This document shows positions 8,351 through 17,298 of a stretch of DNA of 64,000 nucleotides, in pieces. A model generated the notes under the pieces. That model saw only the letters and a program-made list of their open reading frames with translations, searched no databases and was not told where the DNA came from. Source of the stretch: Klenkia sp. PcliD-1-E (GTDB lineage Bacteria; Actinomycetota; Actinomycetes; Mycobacteriales; Geodermatophilaceae); contig NZ_JAMXRZ010000001.1 in the NCBI RefSeq assembly GCF_024124375.1, positions 62,001 through 126,000 of the forward strand. Reading direction: 5' to 3'. Positions within the stretch are counted from its first letter, which is position 1, and each line of letters opens with the position of its first letter. A program made the translations under genes and the position numbers.

Positions 8351-10060
8351 ATGTCGACCACCCACCCCGACGTCACCAGCACCGGCGCCGACGGCCCCGT
8401 GGTGCTCACCGGCACCCCGGTCGTGCCCGGGGTGGCGCTCGGCCCGGTGATCCGCCCGCACGGCGCGGTTCAGCTGCCCACCGAGGACGCCGAGCCGGTG
8501 GCCGAGGCCGACCGCGCCGCGGAGAAGGAGCGGTTCACCGCCGCGGCCGAGGTGGTGGCCGGCCGGCTCACCGAGCGGGCCGCGGCCGCCAGCGGGGTCA
8601 GCTCCGCTGTCCTGCAGACCACCGCGGACCTGGCCAAGGACCGCGGCCTGCGCTCCACCGTCGAGCAGCGCATCGACGCCGGCGCCTCCGCGCCGGTGGC
8701 CACCGTGGGCGCCGCGCAGCAGTTCGCCGACCTGTTCGCCAGCCTGGGCGGGCTGATGGCCGAGCGGGTCACCGACGTCAACGACGTCCGCGACCGCATC
8801 GTGGCCGAGCTGACCGGCCAGAGCGAGCCCGGCGTCACCAACCCCGACACCCCGTCGGTGCTGCTCGCCGACGACCTCGCCCCGGCCGACACCGCCGGCC
8901 TGGACCCGGCCCGGGTCATCGCGCTGGCCACCCGGCTGGGCGGGTCCACCAGTCACACCGCGATCATCGCCCGCCAGCTCGGCCTGCCCTGCGTCGTCGC
9001 CGTGGGCGGGCTGGCCGACGTGCCCGAGGGCGCCCTCGTGCTGGTCGACGGCGAGGAGGGCACGGTCACCGTCGACCCGGACCAGGCCGACGCGCAGGCC
9101 CGGGTCGAGGCCGCGCAGGCCGCCGCCGCGGCGCTGGCCGGCTACACCGGGCCCGCGCGCACCTCCGACGGTCACGCCGTGCAGGTGCTGGCCAACGTGC
9201 AGGACGGCGCCGGGGCGCAGGCCGCGGCCGCCGCGCACGCGGAGGGCGTGGGTCTGCTGCGCACCGAGCTCGCGTTCCTCGGGCACAGCGAGGAGCCCTC
9301 GGTCGAGGAGCAGGCGCAGGGGTACCGGGGCGTCTTCGAGGCCTTCCCCGGCGCCAAGGTCGTCGTCCGCACGCTGGACGCCGGGTCGGACAAGCCGCTG
9401 GCCTTCGCCACCCCCGCCGACGAGGCCAACCCGGCGCTGGGCGTGCGCGGGCTGCGCACCACCCGGCTGAACCCGGGCATCCTCACCCGCCAGCTCGACG
9501 CGGTGAAGCAGGCCGCCGAGGCGACCGGTGCCACGCCCTGGGTGATGGCGCCGATGGTGTCGACCGTGGCCGAGGCCGCCGACTTCGCCGCCGCCGTCCG
9601 CGAGCGGGGCATGGTCCCGGGCGTCATGGTCGAGGTGCCCTCGGTGGCCCTGCTGGCCGACCGGTTCCTGCAGCACCTGGACTTCCTGTCCATCGGCACC
9701 AACGACCTGTCCCAGTACACGCTGGCCGCCGACCGGCTCTCCGGTGACCTGGCCGACCTGACCGACCCCTGGCAGCCGGCGCTGCTGCGCATGGTCCAGT
9801 TGACGGCGGAGGCCGGGCAGCGCGTCGGCAAGCCGGTCGGCGTCTGCGGCGAGGCGGCTGCCGACCCGCTGCTGGCCTGCGTGCTCGTGGGGCTCGGCAT
9901 CACCTCGCTGTCCTGCGCGGCGTCCTCGGTGGCCGGGGTCGGCGCCAAGCTCGGCACCGTCACCCTCGACACCTGCCGGCGGGCCGCCGAGGTCGCGCTG
10001 GCCGCCGACGACCCGCAGTCGGCCCGCGCCGCCGTCCGCGAGGTGCTCGACGCCGCCTGA
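8351..10060 (+). CDS. ptsI: Phosphoenolpyruvate-protein phosphotransferase (PTS enzyme I)
   Basis: Cytoplasmic enzyme (569 aa) that takes phosphate from phosphoenolpyruvate and passes it to HPr. Order: N-terminal HPr-binding and phosphohistidine domain, with active His202 in GGSTSHTAIIARQ, then the C-terminal PEP-binding TIM barrel (GVGLLRTELAFL, VRTLDAGSDKPLAF, SIGTNDLSQYTLA, GVCGEAA with the catalytic Cys). I start at the ATG at 8351, after GAAGAGG; the frame is open upstream but has no homology there. It is transcribed away from the fru operon and supplies the general PTS step for it. Confidence 0.95.
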   Translation: MSTTHPDVTSTGADGPVVLTGTPVVPGVALGPVIRPHGAVQLPTEDAEPVAEADRAAEKERFTAAAEVVAGRLTERAAAASGVSSAVLQTTADLAKDRGLRSTVEQRIDAGASAPVATVGAAQQFADLFASLGGLMAERVTDVNDVRDRIVAELTGQSEPGVTNPDTPSVLLADDLAPADTAGLDPARVIALATRLGGSTSHTAIIARQLGLPCVVAVGGLADVPEGALVLVDGEEGTVTVDPDQADAQARVEAAQAAAAALAGYTGPARTSDGHAVQVLANVQDGAGAQAAAAAHAEGVGLLRTELAFLGHSEEPSVEEQAQGYRGVFEAFPGAKVVVRTLDAGSDKPLAFATPADEANPALGVRGLRTTRLNPGILTRQLDAVKQAAEATGATPWVMAPMVSTVAEAADFAAAVRERGMVPGVMVEVPSVALLADRFLQHLDFLSIGTNDLSQYTLAADRLSGDLADLTDPWQPALLRMVQLTAEAGQRVGKPVGVCGEAAADPLLACVLVGLGITSLSCAASSVAGVGAKLGTVTLDTCRRAAEVALAADDPQSARAAVREVLDAA

Positions 10061-10077
10061 AGAAGGACCCCTGCGCT

Positions 10078-10115
10078 GCGGGCCCCCGGTGACCACCTGG
10101 TCGCCGGGGGCCCGC
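10078..10115 (+). terminator. Hairpin terminator after ptsI
   Basis: The 12-bp arms at 10078-10089 and 10104-10115 are perfect reverse complements with a 14-base loop. The hairpin begins 17 bases after the ptsI stop and is followed by GGCTTTGTG. Confidence 0.75.
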
Positions 10116-10136
10116 GGCTTTGTGGCGTGCACCACT

Positions 10137-10200
10137 TTCGTAGATCAACTGCTGCTTTCGGGTGAACATCCGTAGATCAGTGGACGACATCACCTACGAA
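10137..10200. promoter_or_regulatory. Repeated CGTAGATCA motif upstream of the small gene at 10278
   Basis: CGTAGATCA occurs at 10139-10147 and 10171-10179, exactly 32 bases apart (about three helical turns). A related inverted copy, CACCTACGAA, lies at 10191-10200. The stretch is locally AT-rich and sits upstream of the 51-residue gene. It may be an operator or promoter; the binding protein is unknown. Confidence 0.4.
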
Positions 10201-10277
10201 TCGCGGGAACAATCGGCGATGCGCCTGCTTTACTACAGGTGCACACCCCGAACGAGCAACGGAAGAAGGACAGCACC

Positions 10278-10433
10278 ATGAGCAGCGTGACCAGCACCTG
10301 GCGTCAGCGTCGGGAGGCGTCGCGGACCCGTCGGGCTCTGGACAAGGCGCTCGCCCGCTCCAGCAGCCCCGCGATGCGCGACGACCTGCTGACCCTGGCC
10401 AACAGCAGCCAGTTCTCCAGCGTCCTGCGCTGA
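10278..10433 (+). CDS. Small basic protein of unknown function
   Basis: A 51-residue protein with an Arg-rich helix-forming N-terminal half (WRQRREASRTRRALDKAL) and a conserved-looking tail (SPAMRDDLLTLANSSQ). A purine-rich ribosome site (GGAAGAAGGA) lies just upstream of the ATG. Short Arg-rich proteins ending in a similar AMRDELL-type motif are common in actinobacteria and have no known role; that resemblance is from memory. It has its own intergenic region upstream and a hairpin directly after the stop, so it looks like a single-gene transcript. Confidence 0.75.
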   Translation: MSSVTSTWRQRREASRTRRALDKALARSSSPAMRDDLLTLANSSQFSSVLR

Positions 10434-10448
10434 CGCAGCACGCCACGC

Positions 10449-10481
10449 ACGAGCCCGACTCCCTCGCGGAGCCGGGCTCGT
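10449..10481. terminator. Hairpin between the small gene and the convergent phosphatase gene
   Basis: The 14-bp arms at 10449-10462 and 10468-10481 match except at one position, with a 5-base loop. The hairpin lies between the two convergent stops (10433 and 10488) and can serve both. Confidence 0.75.
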
Positions 10482-10487
10482 CCCGTC

Positions 10488-11309
10488 TCAGGGCCGGGTG
10501 AGCCTCTCCCGCAGCGCGGCCTGCTCGTCGGGGCCGAAGCCGTGCGCCCCCAGCCAGCCCAGCGGGCCGCCGTGTCGCTCGTCGAGCAGGTCCAGCACCC
10601 GTTCCATCGTCTCCGCCCGCGGCGTGTGGCTGGCGACGTCGCGGCGGGTCATGTCCTCGGCGTAGGTGTGCCGGGCAGCCAGCTTGGCCACCACGTCCTC
10701 GATCCGCTCCGCGGTGAGCGCGTAGTCGGCCACCACGGCCTCGCGCCGCACCCCGGCGACCGACAGCGCCAGCGCGACGACCACGCCCGTGCGGTCCTTG
10801 CCGGCCGCGCAGTGCACGACCGAGGCACCCGGCGCAGCGGTGATCGCCCGCAGCGCGCCGACCACGTTGTCCGCCCCGTCGGACAGGTAGCCCAGGTAGG
10901 CCTTGACCGAGGGCGTCTCGCCCTCGTCGCCGGGGGCGGCGGTGCGCGGGAGCAGCGTCTCCACCCAGTCCGCCGGCGGCTCGACCTCGTCGGCGTCGGC
11001 CCCGTCGGCGAAGACGTCGGTGTACTCGCCCACCTCGGGGATGAGCGTGAAGTGCCGGTGGGTCACCTCGGGGACGTCGCGGAGCGGGCCGCGACCCTCC
11101 ATCCGGACCTCGGCGCTGGTGCGCAGGTCCACCACGTCGGTCAGGCCCAGCTCGCCGAGGCGGGCGACGTCACCGGCGTCCAGCTCCTGCAGGTCGTCGC
11201 TGCGCAGGACGCGCCCCGGCACCGTCGTCCCGCCCCCGGACAGCGGCAGGCCACCCAGGTCGCGGGTGTTCGTGGTGCCGGTCAGGTCCAGCCAGCGGGA
11301 GTCGGGCAC
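10488..11309 (-). CDS. Tyrosine/serine protein phosphatase (Y_phosphatase3-like)
   Basis: Soluble phosphatase (273 aa) of the dual-specificity or phosphoinositide-phosphatase-like class. The P-loop VHCAAGKDRTG holds the nucleophile Cys167 and Arg173, the CX5R signature. The N-terminal motif TNTRDLGG followed by RSDDL is typical of this family, whose mycobacterial member is PtpB. The GTG at 11309 starts just before PDSRWLDLTG; the frame is open further upstream but runs under the next gene's leader. Its substrate, protein tyrosine or a phospholipid, is not decidable from sequence. Confidence 0.88.
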   Translation of the reverse strand: MPDSRWLDLTGTTNTRDLGGLPLSGGGTTVPGRVLRSDDLQELDAGDVARLGELGLTDVVDLRTSAEVRMEGRGPLRDVPEVTHRHFTLIPEVGEYTDVFADGADADEVEPPADWVETLLPRTAAPGDEGETPSVKAYLGYLSDGADNVVGALRAITAAPGASVVHCAAGKDRTGVVVALALSVAGVRREAVVADYALTAERIEDVVAKLAARHTYAEDMTRRDVASHTPRAETMERVLDLLDERHGGPLGWLGAHGFGPDEQAALRERLTRP

Positions 11310-11457
11310 CCGGCGACCGTAGCCGGTGCACCCCTGACGAACCTCACGGGTGACCCGTGCAGGGGGGCCGTGAGGTCGTGAGGGATGGCACCCGCGCCGG
11401 GCCGGGGCGGCGGGCAACGTCAGGGGTGACCGAGGACCAGCCCCCAGGAGGACGACG

Positions 11458-12411
11458 ATGCCACCCGCCACCGCCGCACCGCCCACCACGACCACCGCCG
11501 CCGTCGAGGTCACCGACCTGTGCCGCAGCTACGGCGACTTCGAGGCCGTCCGCGGCATCTCCTTCGAGGTCCGCCGCGGCGAGGTGCTGGCCCTGCTCGG
11601 CGTCAACGGCGCCGGGAAGACCTCCGCCCTGGAGGTGCTCGAGGGCCTGGCCCCGGCCGGCGGCGGCACCGTGCGGGTCCTCGGCATGGACCCCGTCCGC
11701 GACCGCACCCGGGTGCGCCGCGAGCTCGGCGTGCTGCTGCAGACCAGCGGGCTGCCCGGCGACCTCACCGTCGCCGAGACGCTGCGCGCCTGGGCCGGCA
11801 CCTTGTCCGACCCCCGCCCGGTCGAGGAGGCGCTGGCGCAGGTCTCGCTGACCGGCCGGGCCGACGTCCGGGTGCGGTCCCTGTCCGGCGGCGAGCGGCG
11901 CCGGCTGGACCTGGCCATGGCCCTGCTCGGCCGGCCGGGCGTCGTCGTGCTCGACGAGCCCACCACCGGCCTGGACCCGGAATCCCGCCGCCAGGTGTGG
12001 GAGCTGGTGCGGGGTCTGGTCGCCGACGGCGCCGCCGTCCTGCTGACCACCCACCACCTGGAGGAGGCCGAGGAGCTGGCCGACCGGGTCGCCGTCATGC
12101 GGGCCGGTCAGGTCGTGCTCTCGGGCACCCAGGCCGAGATCGCCGAGACCCAGCCGGCCACGATCCGCTTCGCCCTCGACGACGGCGACCCCCGACCGCC
12201 GGTGCCCGCCGAGGTGCAGGTCGTCGAGGACGGCCGCCGCACCGAGTGGCGCACGCGTGCGCTGCAGCCGGTGCTCGCGCAGCTGCTGGCCTGGGCCGCC
12301 GAGCACGGCGTCGTGCTGCGCACCCTCGCTGCCCGGGCCGGCTCGCTGGAGCAGGCCTTCCTCGCCGTCGCCGACGGCACCCACCCGAGCCTGACGGAGG
12401 AGAACCGATGA
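11458..12411 (+). CDS. ABC-2 type exporter, ATP-binding subunit
   Basis: ATPase (317 aa) with Walker A GVNGAGKT, signature LSGGERRRLDLAMAL, Walker B VVVLDEPTTGLD and a switch His in TTHHLEEAEELAD. A C-terminal extension after about residue 225 resembles the DUF4162 domain found in drug and lipid exporters. A strong ribosome site, AGGAGG, lies 5 bases before the ATG at 11458. It overlaps the permease by 4 bases (ATGA). The substrate is unknown; the linked two-component genes suggest an inducible envelope-stress or antibiotic exporter. Confidence 0.92.
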   Translation: MPPATAAPPTTTTAAVEVTDLCRSYGDFEAVRGISFEVRRGEVLALLGVNGAGKTSALEVLEGLAPAGGGTVRVLGMDPVRDRTRVRRELGVLLQTSGLPGDLTVAETLRAWAGTLSDPRPVEEALAQVSLTGRADVRVRSLSGGERRRLDLAMALLGRPGVVVLDEPTTGLDPESRRQVWELVRGLVADGAAVLLTTHHLEEAEELADRVAVMRAGQVVLSGTQAEIAETQPATIRFALDDGDPRPPVPAEVQVVEDGRRTEWRTRALQPVLAQLLAWAAEHGVVLRTLAARAGSLEQAFLAVADGTHPSLTEENR

Positions 12412-13217
12412 CCACCGCGACCCTGTCCCGCCCCACCGGCCCCTCCCGGGTCACCCGGGTGTGGTCCCTCGCCTCGGCCGAGACACGACTGTTCCTGCGC
12501 AACCGGACGGCGCTGGTCAACTCCGTCGTCGTCCCGGTGCTGTTCGTGCTGGCGGTGCCCGCCCTCGGCATCGGCGGCGGCGACCTGCCCTTCGGCCCGC
12601 GGCTGATGGTCATCGCCGTCGGCATCAGCCTGGTGATGCTGACCTACTACAACCTGGTCACCACCTACGTCGCCCGCCGCGAGGAGCTGGTGCTGCAGCG
12701 GATGCGCACCGGCGAGCTGACCGGCACCGAGGTGCAGATCGCGACCGCGGTCCCGACGGTGCTGGTCACCCTCGGCCAGATCGCGATCATCGCCGTCGGC
12801 GTGGTCGCCATCGGTGAGTGGTCGGCCCCGGCGGACGTGCTCCTGCCGCTGGTCGCGCTGGTCGGGGGCGTCGTGCTGATGGTGCTGCTGGCCGCCGCCA
12901 CCACCGGGTTCACCCGCACCGCGGAGTCCGCGCAGATCACCGGCCTGCCGTTCATCATCCTGTCCACCGGCCTGTCCGGGCTGTTCTACCCGCTGTCGGC
13001 GCTGCCCGAGACCCTCGGCGAGGTCGCCCGGTTCCTGCCGCTGAGCCCCGTCGTCGAGCTGCTGCAGCTAGGGCTGGCCGGCCGGACCTGGCAGGGCGAC
13101 GCCGTCGACGGGTCGGTCTGGGCCGCGGCCGGGGTGCCGCTGGCGGTGCTGGCCGGCTGGCTGGTGCTGGGCACGCTGGCAGCCCGCCGGGGCTTCGCCT
13201 GGGCGCCCCGCCGGTGA
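12408..13217 (+). CDS. ABC-2 type exporter, permease subunit
   Basis: Integral membrane protein (269 aa) with six hydrophobic segments: about residues 35-53, 62-82, 115-140, 143-165, 175-197 (IILSTGLSGLFYPLSALP) and 235-258. It partners the overlapping ATPase upstream. The ATG at 12408 lies inside the ATPase stop (ATGA) and is preceded by GGAGGAGAA. The following histidine kinase starts inside its stop codon, so four genes form one translationally coupled operon. Confidence 0.9.
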   Translation: MTTATLSRPTGPSRVTRVWSLASAETRLFLRNRTALVNSVVVPVLFVLAVPALGIGGGDLPFGPRLMVIAVGISLVMLTYYNLVTTYVARREELVLQRMRTGELTGTEVQIATAVPTVLVTLGQIAIIAVGVVAIGEWSAPADVLLPLVALVGGVVLMVLLAAATTGFTRTAESAQITGLPFIILSTGLSGLFYPLSALPETLGEVARFLPLSPVVELLQLGLAGRTWQGDAVDGSVWAAAGVPLAVLAGWLVLGTLAARRGFAWAPRR

Positions 13218-14443
13218 CGGTTCGCCCCACCCGGACCCGGCACGGCAGCATGGCTGCCGTGCCGGGTCTGTCGCGCTGGTGGAGCAGCCGCTCCGACACA
13301 GACCGCATCGAGCTCTACACCCGCTGGTCGTTCTACGTCGCGCTGGCGGGCCTGCCGTTCGTGGTCGTCACGGTGGTCGCCTCCGAGCACCGCTCGCGGG
13401 GCGTGGGCTGGGACGTGGCCCTGGCCGCCGTGACCCTGTGCACCACGGCGGCCTGCGTCGTGCTCACCCGGGCCGGCTTCCGGCGGGGTGCCGTGCCGCA
13501 CGGTCCGCTGGCCGTCGCCGTCGGGGCCGGGGCAGCCACCGTCGCGGTCGGGCTGTTCCTCACCGACGGCAGGGACGCGTCGGGGGCCCCCTACCCGGCC
13601 GGTCCCTGGCTGGTCGGCGCCGTCGGGGCGGCGGTGCTGGTCGCGCTCTCGGTCACCACCCCCTACCGGCCGCTGTCCTGGCTGTCGCTGGCCGTCGGGG
13701 TGGTCGCCGGCGGGCTGGCGGCGCTCCGGCCCGGGGTACCCGTGGTCGGGTCGGTGGTGGTCGGGCTGTCCATCGCCGTGGCCGTCGGCTTCTTCCTGGG
13801 CGCCTTCCGGTTCAGCGTGTGGCTGCTCGACGTGGTGCGGGAGCAGGACCGGACCCGCGGCGTGCAGGCCCAGCTCGCCGTCGCCGAGGAACGGCTGCGC
13901 TTCGCCCGCGACCTGCACGACGTCATGGGCCGCAACCTGTCGGCGATCGCGGTGAAGAGCCAGCTGGCCGAGCAGCTGGTCCGCCGCGGACGGCCCGAGG
14001 CCGCCGAGGAGGTCGCCGCGATCGGGGCGCTGGCCGGGTCCTCGCTGGCCGAGGTGCGCGAGGTGGTGCGCGGCTACCGGGCCGTCGACCTGCGGTCGGA
14101 GCTGGCCGGTGCGCGCTCGGTGCTGCGTGCGGCCGGCATCGACTGCACGGTGACCGGTGAGGACGTGGAGCTGGCGGAGGGGGCGCAGGTGGTGCTCGGC
14201 TGGGTGGTGCGCGAGGCGGTGACCAACGTGCTGCGGCACGGGTCGGGGGGCCCGTGCACGATCGCGGTCGCCGCCGGCGGCGGGGAGGTCTCGCTGACCG
14301 TCACCAACACCGCGACCGGGGACGCCGGCGCGTGGGGCTCGGGGTTGACCGGGCTGTCCGAGCGGCTCGCCGAGGCCGGGGGCCGGCTGTCGGCCGGACG
14401 GCGGGACGGCGGGTTCGTGCTGGTGGCGGAGGTGCCGGCGTGA
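13214..14443 (+). CDS. Sensor histidine kinase (HisKA_3 type)
   Basis: Membrane sensor kinase (409 aa from the GTG at 13214). Six or so hydrophobic segments span residues 40-200. A short coiled region (RTRGVQAQLAVAEERLRFA) leads to the phosphorylated His235 in RDLHDVMGRNLSAIAV, then an ATP-binding domain (WVVREAVTNVLRHG, GSGLTGLSERL). It resembles DesK-type kinases. The GTG overlaps the permease stop (GTGA), which is the reason for this start; the ATG at 13250 is an alternative that would shorten it by 12 residues. It pairs with the next gene and probably controls the exporter. Confidence 0.88.
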   Translation: MTVRPTRTRHGSMAAVPGLSRWWSSRSDTDRIELYTRWSFYVALAGLPFVVVTVVASEHRSRGVGWDVALAAVTLCTTAACVVLTRAGFRRGAVPHGPLAVAVGAGAATVAVGLFLTDGRDASGAPYPAGPWLVGAVGAAVLVALSVTTPYRPLSWLSLAVGVVAGGLAALRPGVPVVGSVVVGLSIAVAVGFFLGAFRFSVWLLDVVREQDRTRGVQAQLAVAEERLRFARDLHDVMGRNLSAIAVKSQLAEQLVRRGRPEAAEEVAAIGALAGSSLAEVREVVRGYRAVDLRSELAGARSVLRAAGIDCTVTGEDVELAEGAQVVLGWVVREAVTNVLRHGSGGPCTIAVAAGGGEVSLTVTNTATGDAGAWGSGLTGLSERLAEAGGRLSAGRRDGGFVLVAEVPA

Positions 14444-15045
14444 TCCGGTTGCTGCTGGCCGACGACGAGAACCTGATCCGGACGGCGCTGGCCACCCTGC
14501 TGGGCCTGGAGGACGACCTCGAGGTGGTCGCCCAGGCGGCCTCCGGGTCGGAAGCGGTGGCGATGGCCCGGGCGCACCGGCCGGACGTGGCGGTGCTGGA
14601 CCTGCAGATGCCCGACCGCGACGGCATCTCCGTGGCCGGCGACCTGGCCGAGGCGCTGCCCGGCTGCGGGGTGGTGATCGTGACCGGCCACGGCCGGGCC
14701 GGTCACCTGAAGCGTGCGCTGAGCGCGGGCGTGCGCGGGTTCCTGCCCAAGACGGTGCACGCCACGGTGCTGGCCGACGTCGTCCGCACCGTGCACGGCG
14801 GGGGCCGCTACGTGGACCCCGAACTGGCCGCCGAGGCGATCAGCGCCGGGGACTCCCCGCTGACCCCTCGCGAGGCCGACGTCCTGGAGCTGGCCGCCGG
14901 GGGTGCGCCGGTCGAGGAGATCGCCGGCCGGGCGCACCTGTCGGTGGGCACGGTGCGCAACCACCTGTCCTCGGCCGCCGGCAAGCTGGGCGCCCCCAAC
15001 CGGCACGCCGCGGTGGACGCCGCCCGCCGGCACGGCTGGATCTGA
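14440..15045 (+). CDS. LuxR/NarL-family response regulator
   Basis: Two-domain regulator (201 aa). The receiver domain occupies residues 1-118, with acidic pocket DDE, phospho-acceptor Asp54 (VLDLQMPD), the T at VIVTGHG and Lys in FLPKTV. The C-terminal LuxR helix-turn-helix covers about 137-198 (LTPREADVLELAAGG, VGTVRNHLSSAAGKLG). The GTG start overlaps the kinase stop. The gene closes the exporter and two-component operon and most likely activates that operon's promoter. Confidence 0.93.
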   Translation: MIRLLLADDENLIRTALATLLGLEDDLEVVAQAASGSEAVAMARAHRPDVAVLDLQMPDRDGISVAGDLAEALPGCGVVIVTGHGRAGHLKRALSAGVRGFLPKTVHATVLADVVRTVHGGGRYVDPELAAEAISAGDSPLTPREADVLELAAGGAPVEEIAGRAHLSVGTVRNHLSSAAGKLGAPNRHAAVDAARRHGWI

Positions 15046-15061
15046 GGCACCCCGGAATTCC

Positions 15062-15129
15062 GCGCCGTCGATCGACGCCCAGCGACCACTCGGGGCGCCG
15101 AATGATCGGCCAGCGTCGATCGACGGCGC
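15062..15129. repeat. Perfect 17-bp inverted repeat with internal palindromes
   Basis: The arms 15062-15078 and 15113-15129 are exact reverse complements separated by 34 bases. Each arm also contains the self-palindrome GTCGATCGAC. It lies between the convergent response regulator and the small acidic gene and could be a terminator for both; the internal palindromes are unusual for one. Confidence 0.7.
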
Positions 15130-15143
15130 CAGGGGGCGGCGGT

Positions 15144-15308
15144 CTAGGAGCTCTCCGGGTCGGCGACGTCGCCCTCGCGCTGGGCCTCGGCGTCCGTGGT
15201 CAGCGCGGTGTCCTCGGCGCCGGTGTCGGTCCGGTCGTCACCCGGCCGGCCGTCGACCAGGTTCGCGTCGCTGGGGGAGTCGGCCGGGTCGGTGATGGGG
15301 TCGGTCAT
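15144..15308 (-). CDS. Small acidic protein of unknown function
   Basis: A 54-residue acidic, probably disordered protein beginning MTDPITDPADSPSDANL and ending DVADPESS. A good ribosome site (AGGAG) lies about 9 bases before the ATG at 15308. It has no membrane segment or cysteine. It resembles the second small acidic protein at 26101-26268 in length, acidity and MT-start style. Its role is unknown. Confidence 0.6.
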   Translation of the reverse strand: MTDPITDPADSPSDANLVDGRPGDDRTDTGAEDTALTTDAEAQREGDVADPESS

Positions 15309-15335
15309 GGGCACGCTCCTGCCCTCCGCCCGCCG

Positions 15336-15404
15336 TGATCATGCAGGACGGCACCGTCGACACGCCGCCCCACGGCGTGTCCACGGTGCGGTTCTGCATG
15401 ATCA
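15336..15404. terminator. Long interrupted hairpin after the FadE5-like gene
   Basis: The outer arms TGATCATGCAG (15336-15346) and CTGCATGATCA (15394-15404) are perfect complements. The inner arms near 15351-15367 and 15372-15388 (GCACCGT and CACGCCG against CGGCGTG and ACGGTGC) extend the fold. It follows the leftward acyl-CoA dehydrogenase stop by 12 bases and precedes the small acidic gene. It may be a terminator or a dispersed intergenic repeat. Confidence 0.65.
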
Positions 15405-15416
15405 ACAGGGGGGGCG

Positions 15417-17261
15417 TCAGAAGGCGGCTTCGTCGACGTCCATCAGCGAGTTGTCGGTGGCCTCCACGATGGCGCGCTCGGCGGTGAGCTTCGGCAGCAC
15501 CTGGGTGCAGAAGAAGCGGGTCGCGGCGAGCTTGCCCTCGTAGAAGTGCCGGTCCCGCTCGCCGACCTCGCCGGCCAGCGCGGCCAGCGCCACCTCCGAC
15601 TGCCGGACCAGCAGCCACGCGGTGACCAGGTCACCGGCGGCCATGAGGAGCCGGGAGGTGTTCTGCCCGACCAGGTAGGCGTTGCGCATGTCCTGCGCGG
15701 CCTGGCCGAGGTGGCCGAACATCGTGGTCAGCATGCCCTGGACGTCGTCCAGCGCGGTGGCCAGCAGGGCCCGCTCCTCCTTCAGCCGCCCGTTGCCGGC
15801 CTCGGCGTCCAGGGTCTGCTGGATCTGCGACGCCAGCCAGCCGATGGCCTGCCCGCCGTCCTTGACGATCTTGCGGAAGAAGAAGTCCTGGCCCTGGATC
15901 GCGGTGGTGCCCTCGTAGAGGGTGTCGATCTTGGCGTCGCGGACGTACTGCTCGATCGGGTAGTCCTGCAGGAAGCCCGACCCGCCCAGGGTCTGCAGCG
16001 ACTCCGCGGCCAGCAGCGCCGACGCCCGCTCCGAGCCGTAGCCCTTCACGATCGGCAGCAGCAGGTCGTTGACCTTCGCGGCCAGCTGCGCCCGCTCCGA
16101 GTCGGCGGTGCCGGCGGCCTCGGCCTCCATCACCTCGTCCCGGAAGGTGGCGGTGTAGAGGTACAGCGCCCGCATGCCCTCCACGTGCGCCTTCTGCAGC
16201 ATCAGCGAGCGCCGGACGTCGGGGTGGTGGGTGATGGTGACCCGCGGCGCGTCCTTCGCGGTCGCCGTCATGTCCGCGCCCTGCACGCGGGACCGCGCGT
16301 AGTCCAGCGCCACCCGGTAGCCGGCCGACAGCGTGCCGATGGCCTTGGTCCCGACGAACATCCGGGCGTGCTCGATGATCCGGAACATCTGGGCGATGCC
16401 CTCGTGCACCTCGCCGACCAGGGTCCCGACGGCGGGCACCGGGCCCTCGCCGAAGGTGAGCTCGCAGGTGGTCGAGACCTTCAGGCCCATCTTCTTCTCG
16501 ACGCCGGTGACGTAGGCGCCGTTGCGCTCGCCGAGCTCCCCGGTCCCGAGGTCGACGTGGAACTTGGGGACGACGAACAGCGACAGCCCCTTGGTGCCGG
16601 GGCCGTGGCCCTCGGGCCGGGCCAGCACCAGGTGCACGATGTTGTCGGCCATGTCGTGCTCGGCGGAGGTGATGAACCGCTTCACGCCGTGGATGTGCCA
16701 GGTGCCGTCGTCCTGAGGGACCGCGCGGGTGCGGCCGGCGCCGACGTCGGAGCCGGCGTCGGGCTCGGTGAGCACCATGGTGGCGCCCCAGCCCTTGTCG
16801 ATCATCAGCTCGGCGAGCCGCTGCTGGTCGGGGGTGCCCAGCTCGTGCAGCACGGTGGCGAAGCTGGGGCCCGAGCCGTACATGAACACGGCCGGGTTGG
16901 CGCCCAGGATCATCTCGTAGGCGGCCCAGCGCATGCTCGGGGGAGCGCCGAACCCGCCGAGCTCCTCGGGCAGGTCCAGCCGGAACCACTCGCCGTCGGT
17001 GATCGCCTTGATCGACTTCTTGAACGACTCCGGCATGGTGACCGTGTGGGTGGCCGGGTCGAAGACCGGCGGGTTGCGGTCGGCGTCGACGAAGCTCTCG
17101 GCCAGTGGGCCCTCCGCCAGCCGGCGGACCTCGTCGAGCACGCCGCGGGCGGTCCCGGCGTCCATCTGCGCGAACGGGCCGGACCCGAAGCGGTCCTTGG
17201 TGGACTGGAACTCGAAGAGGTTGAACTCCAGGTCCCGCAGGTCGGCGGTGTAGTGCCCCAT
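15417..17261 (-). CDS. FadE5-like acyl-CoA dehydrogenase
   Basis: FAD-dependent enzyme (614 aa) for the first step of beta-oxidation of medium/long acyl-CoAs. The N-terminus [17 protein letters not shown] matches the short leader domain of the mycobacterial FadE5 group, which is likewise about 611 residues, against about 380 for ordinary family members. FAD and substrate motifs [13 protein letters not shown] and [10 protein letters not shown] are present, and [17 protein letters not shown] holds the likely catalytic Glu. An extra helical C-terminal domain follows. The ribosome site GGGAG precedes the ATG. Two palindromes upstream suggest repression by a TetR-type protein. Confidence 0.92.
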   Translation of the reverse strand: MGHYTADLRDLEFNLFEFQSTKDRFGSGPFAQMDAGTARGVLDEVRRLAEGPLAESFVDADRNPPVFDPATHTVTMPESFKKSIKAITDGEWFRLDLPEELGGFGAPPSMRWAAYEMILGANPAVFMYGSGPSFATVLHELGTPDQQRLAELMIDKGWGATMVLTEPDAGSDVGAGRTRAVPQDDGTWHIHGVKRFITSAEHDMADNIVHLVLARPEGHGPGTKGLSLFVVPKFHVDLGTGELGERNGAYVTGVEKKMGLKVSTTCELTFGEGPVPAVGTLVGEVHEGIAQMFRIIEHARMFVGTKAIGTLSAGYRVALDYARSRVQGADMTATAKDAPRVTITHHPDVRRSLMLQKAHVEGMRALYLYTATFRDEVMEAEAAGTADSERAQLAAKVNDLLLPIVKGYGSERASALLAAESLQTLGGSGFLQDYPIEQYVRDAKIDTLYEGTTAIQGQDFFFRKIVKDGGQAIGWLASQIQQTLDAEAGNGRLKEERALLATALDDVQGMLTTMFGHLGQAAQDMRNAYLVGQNTSRLLMAAGDLVTAWLLVRQSEVALAALAGEVGERDRHFYEGKLAATRFFCTQVLPKLTAERAIVEATDNSLMDVDEAAF

Positions 17262-17298
17262 GGTCGTGCTCCCGCTGCTGGTCGTCGCGGGCGGGCAG

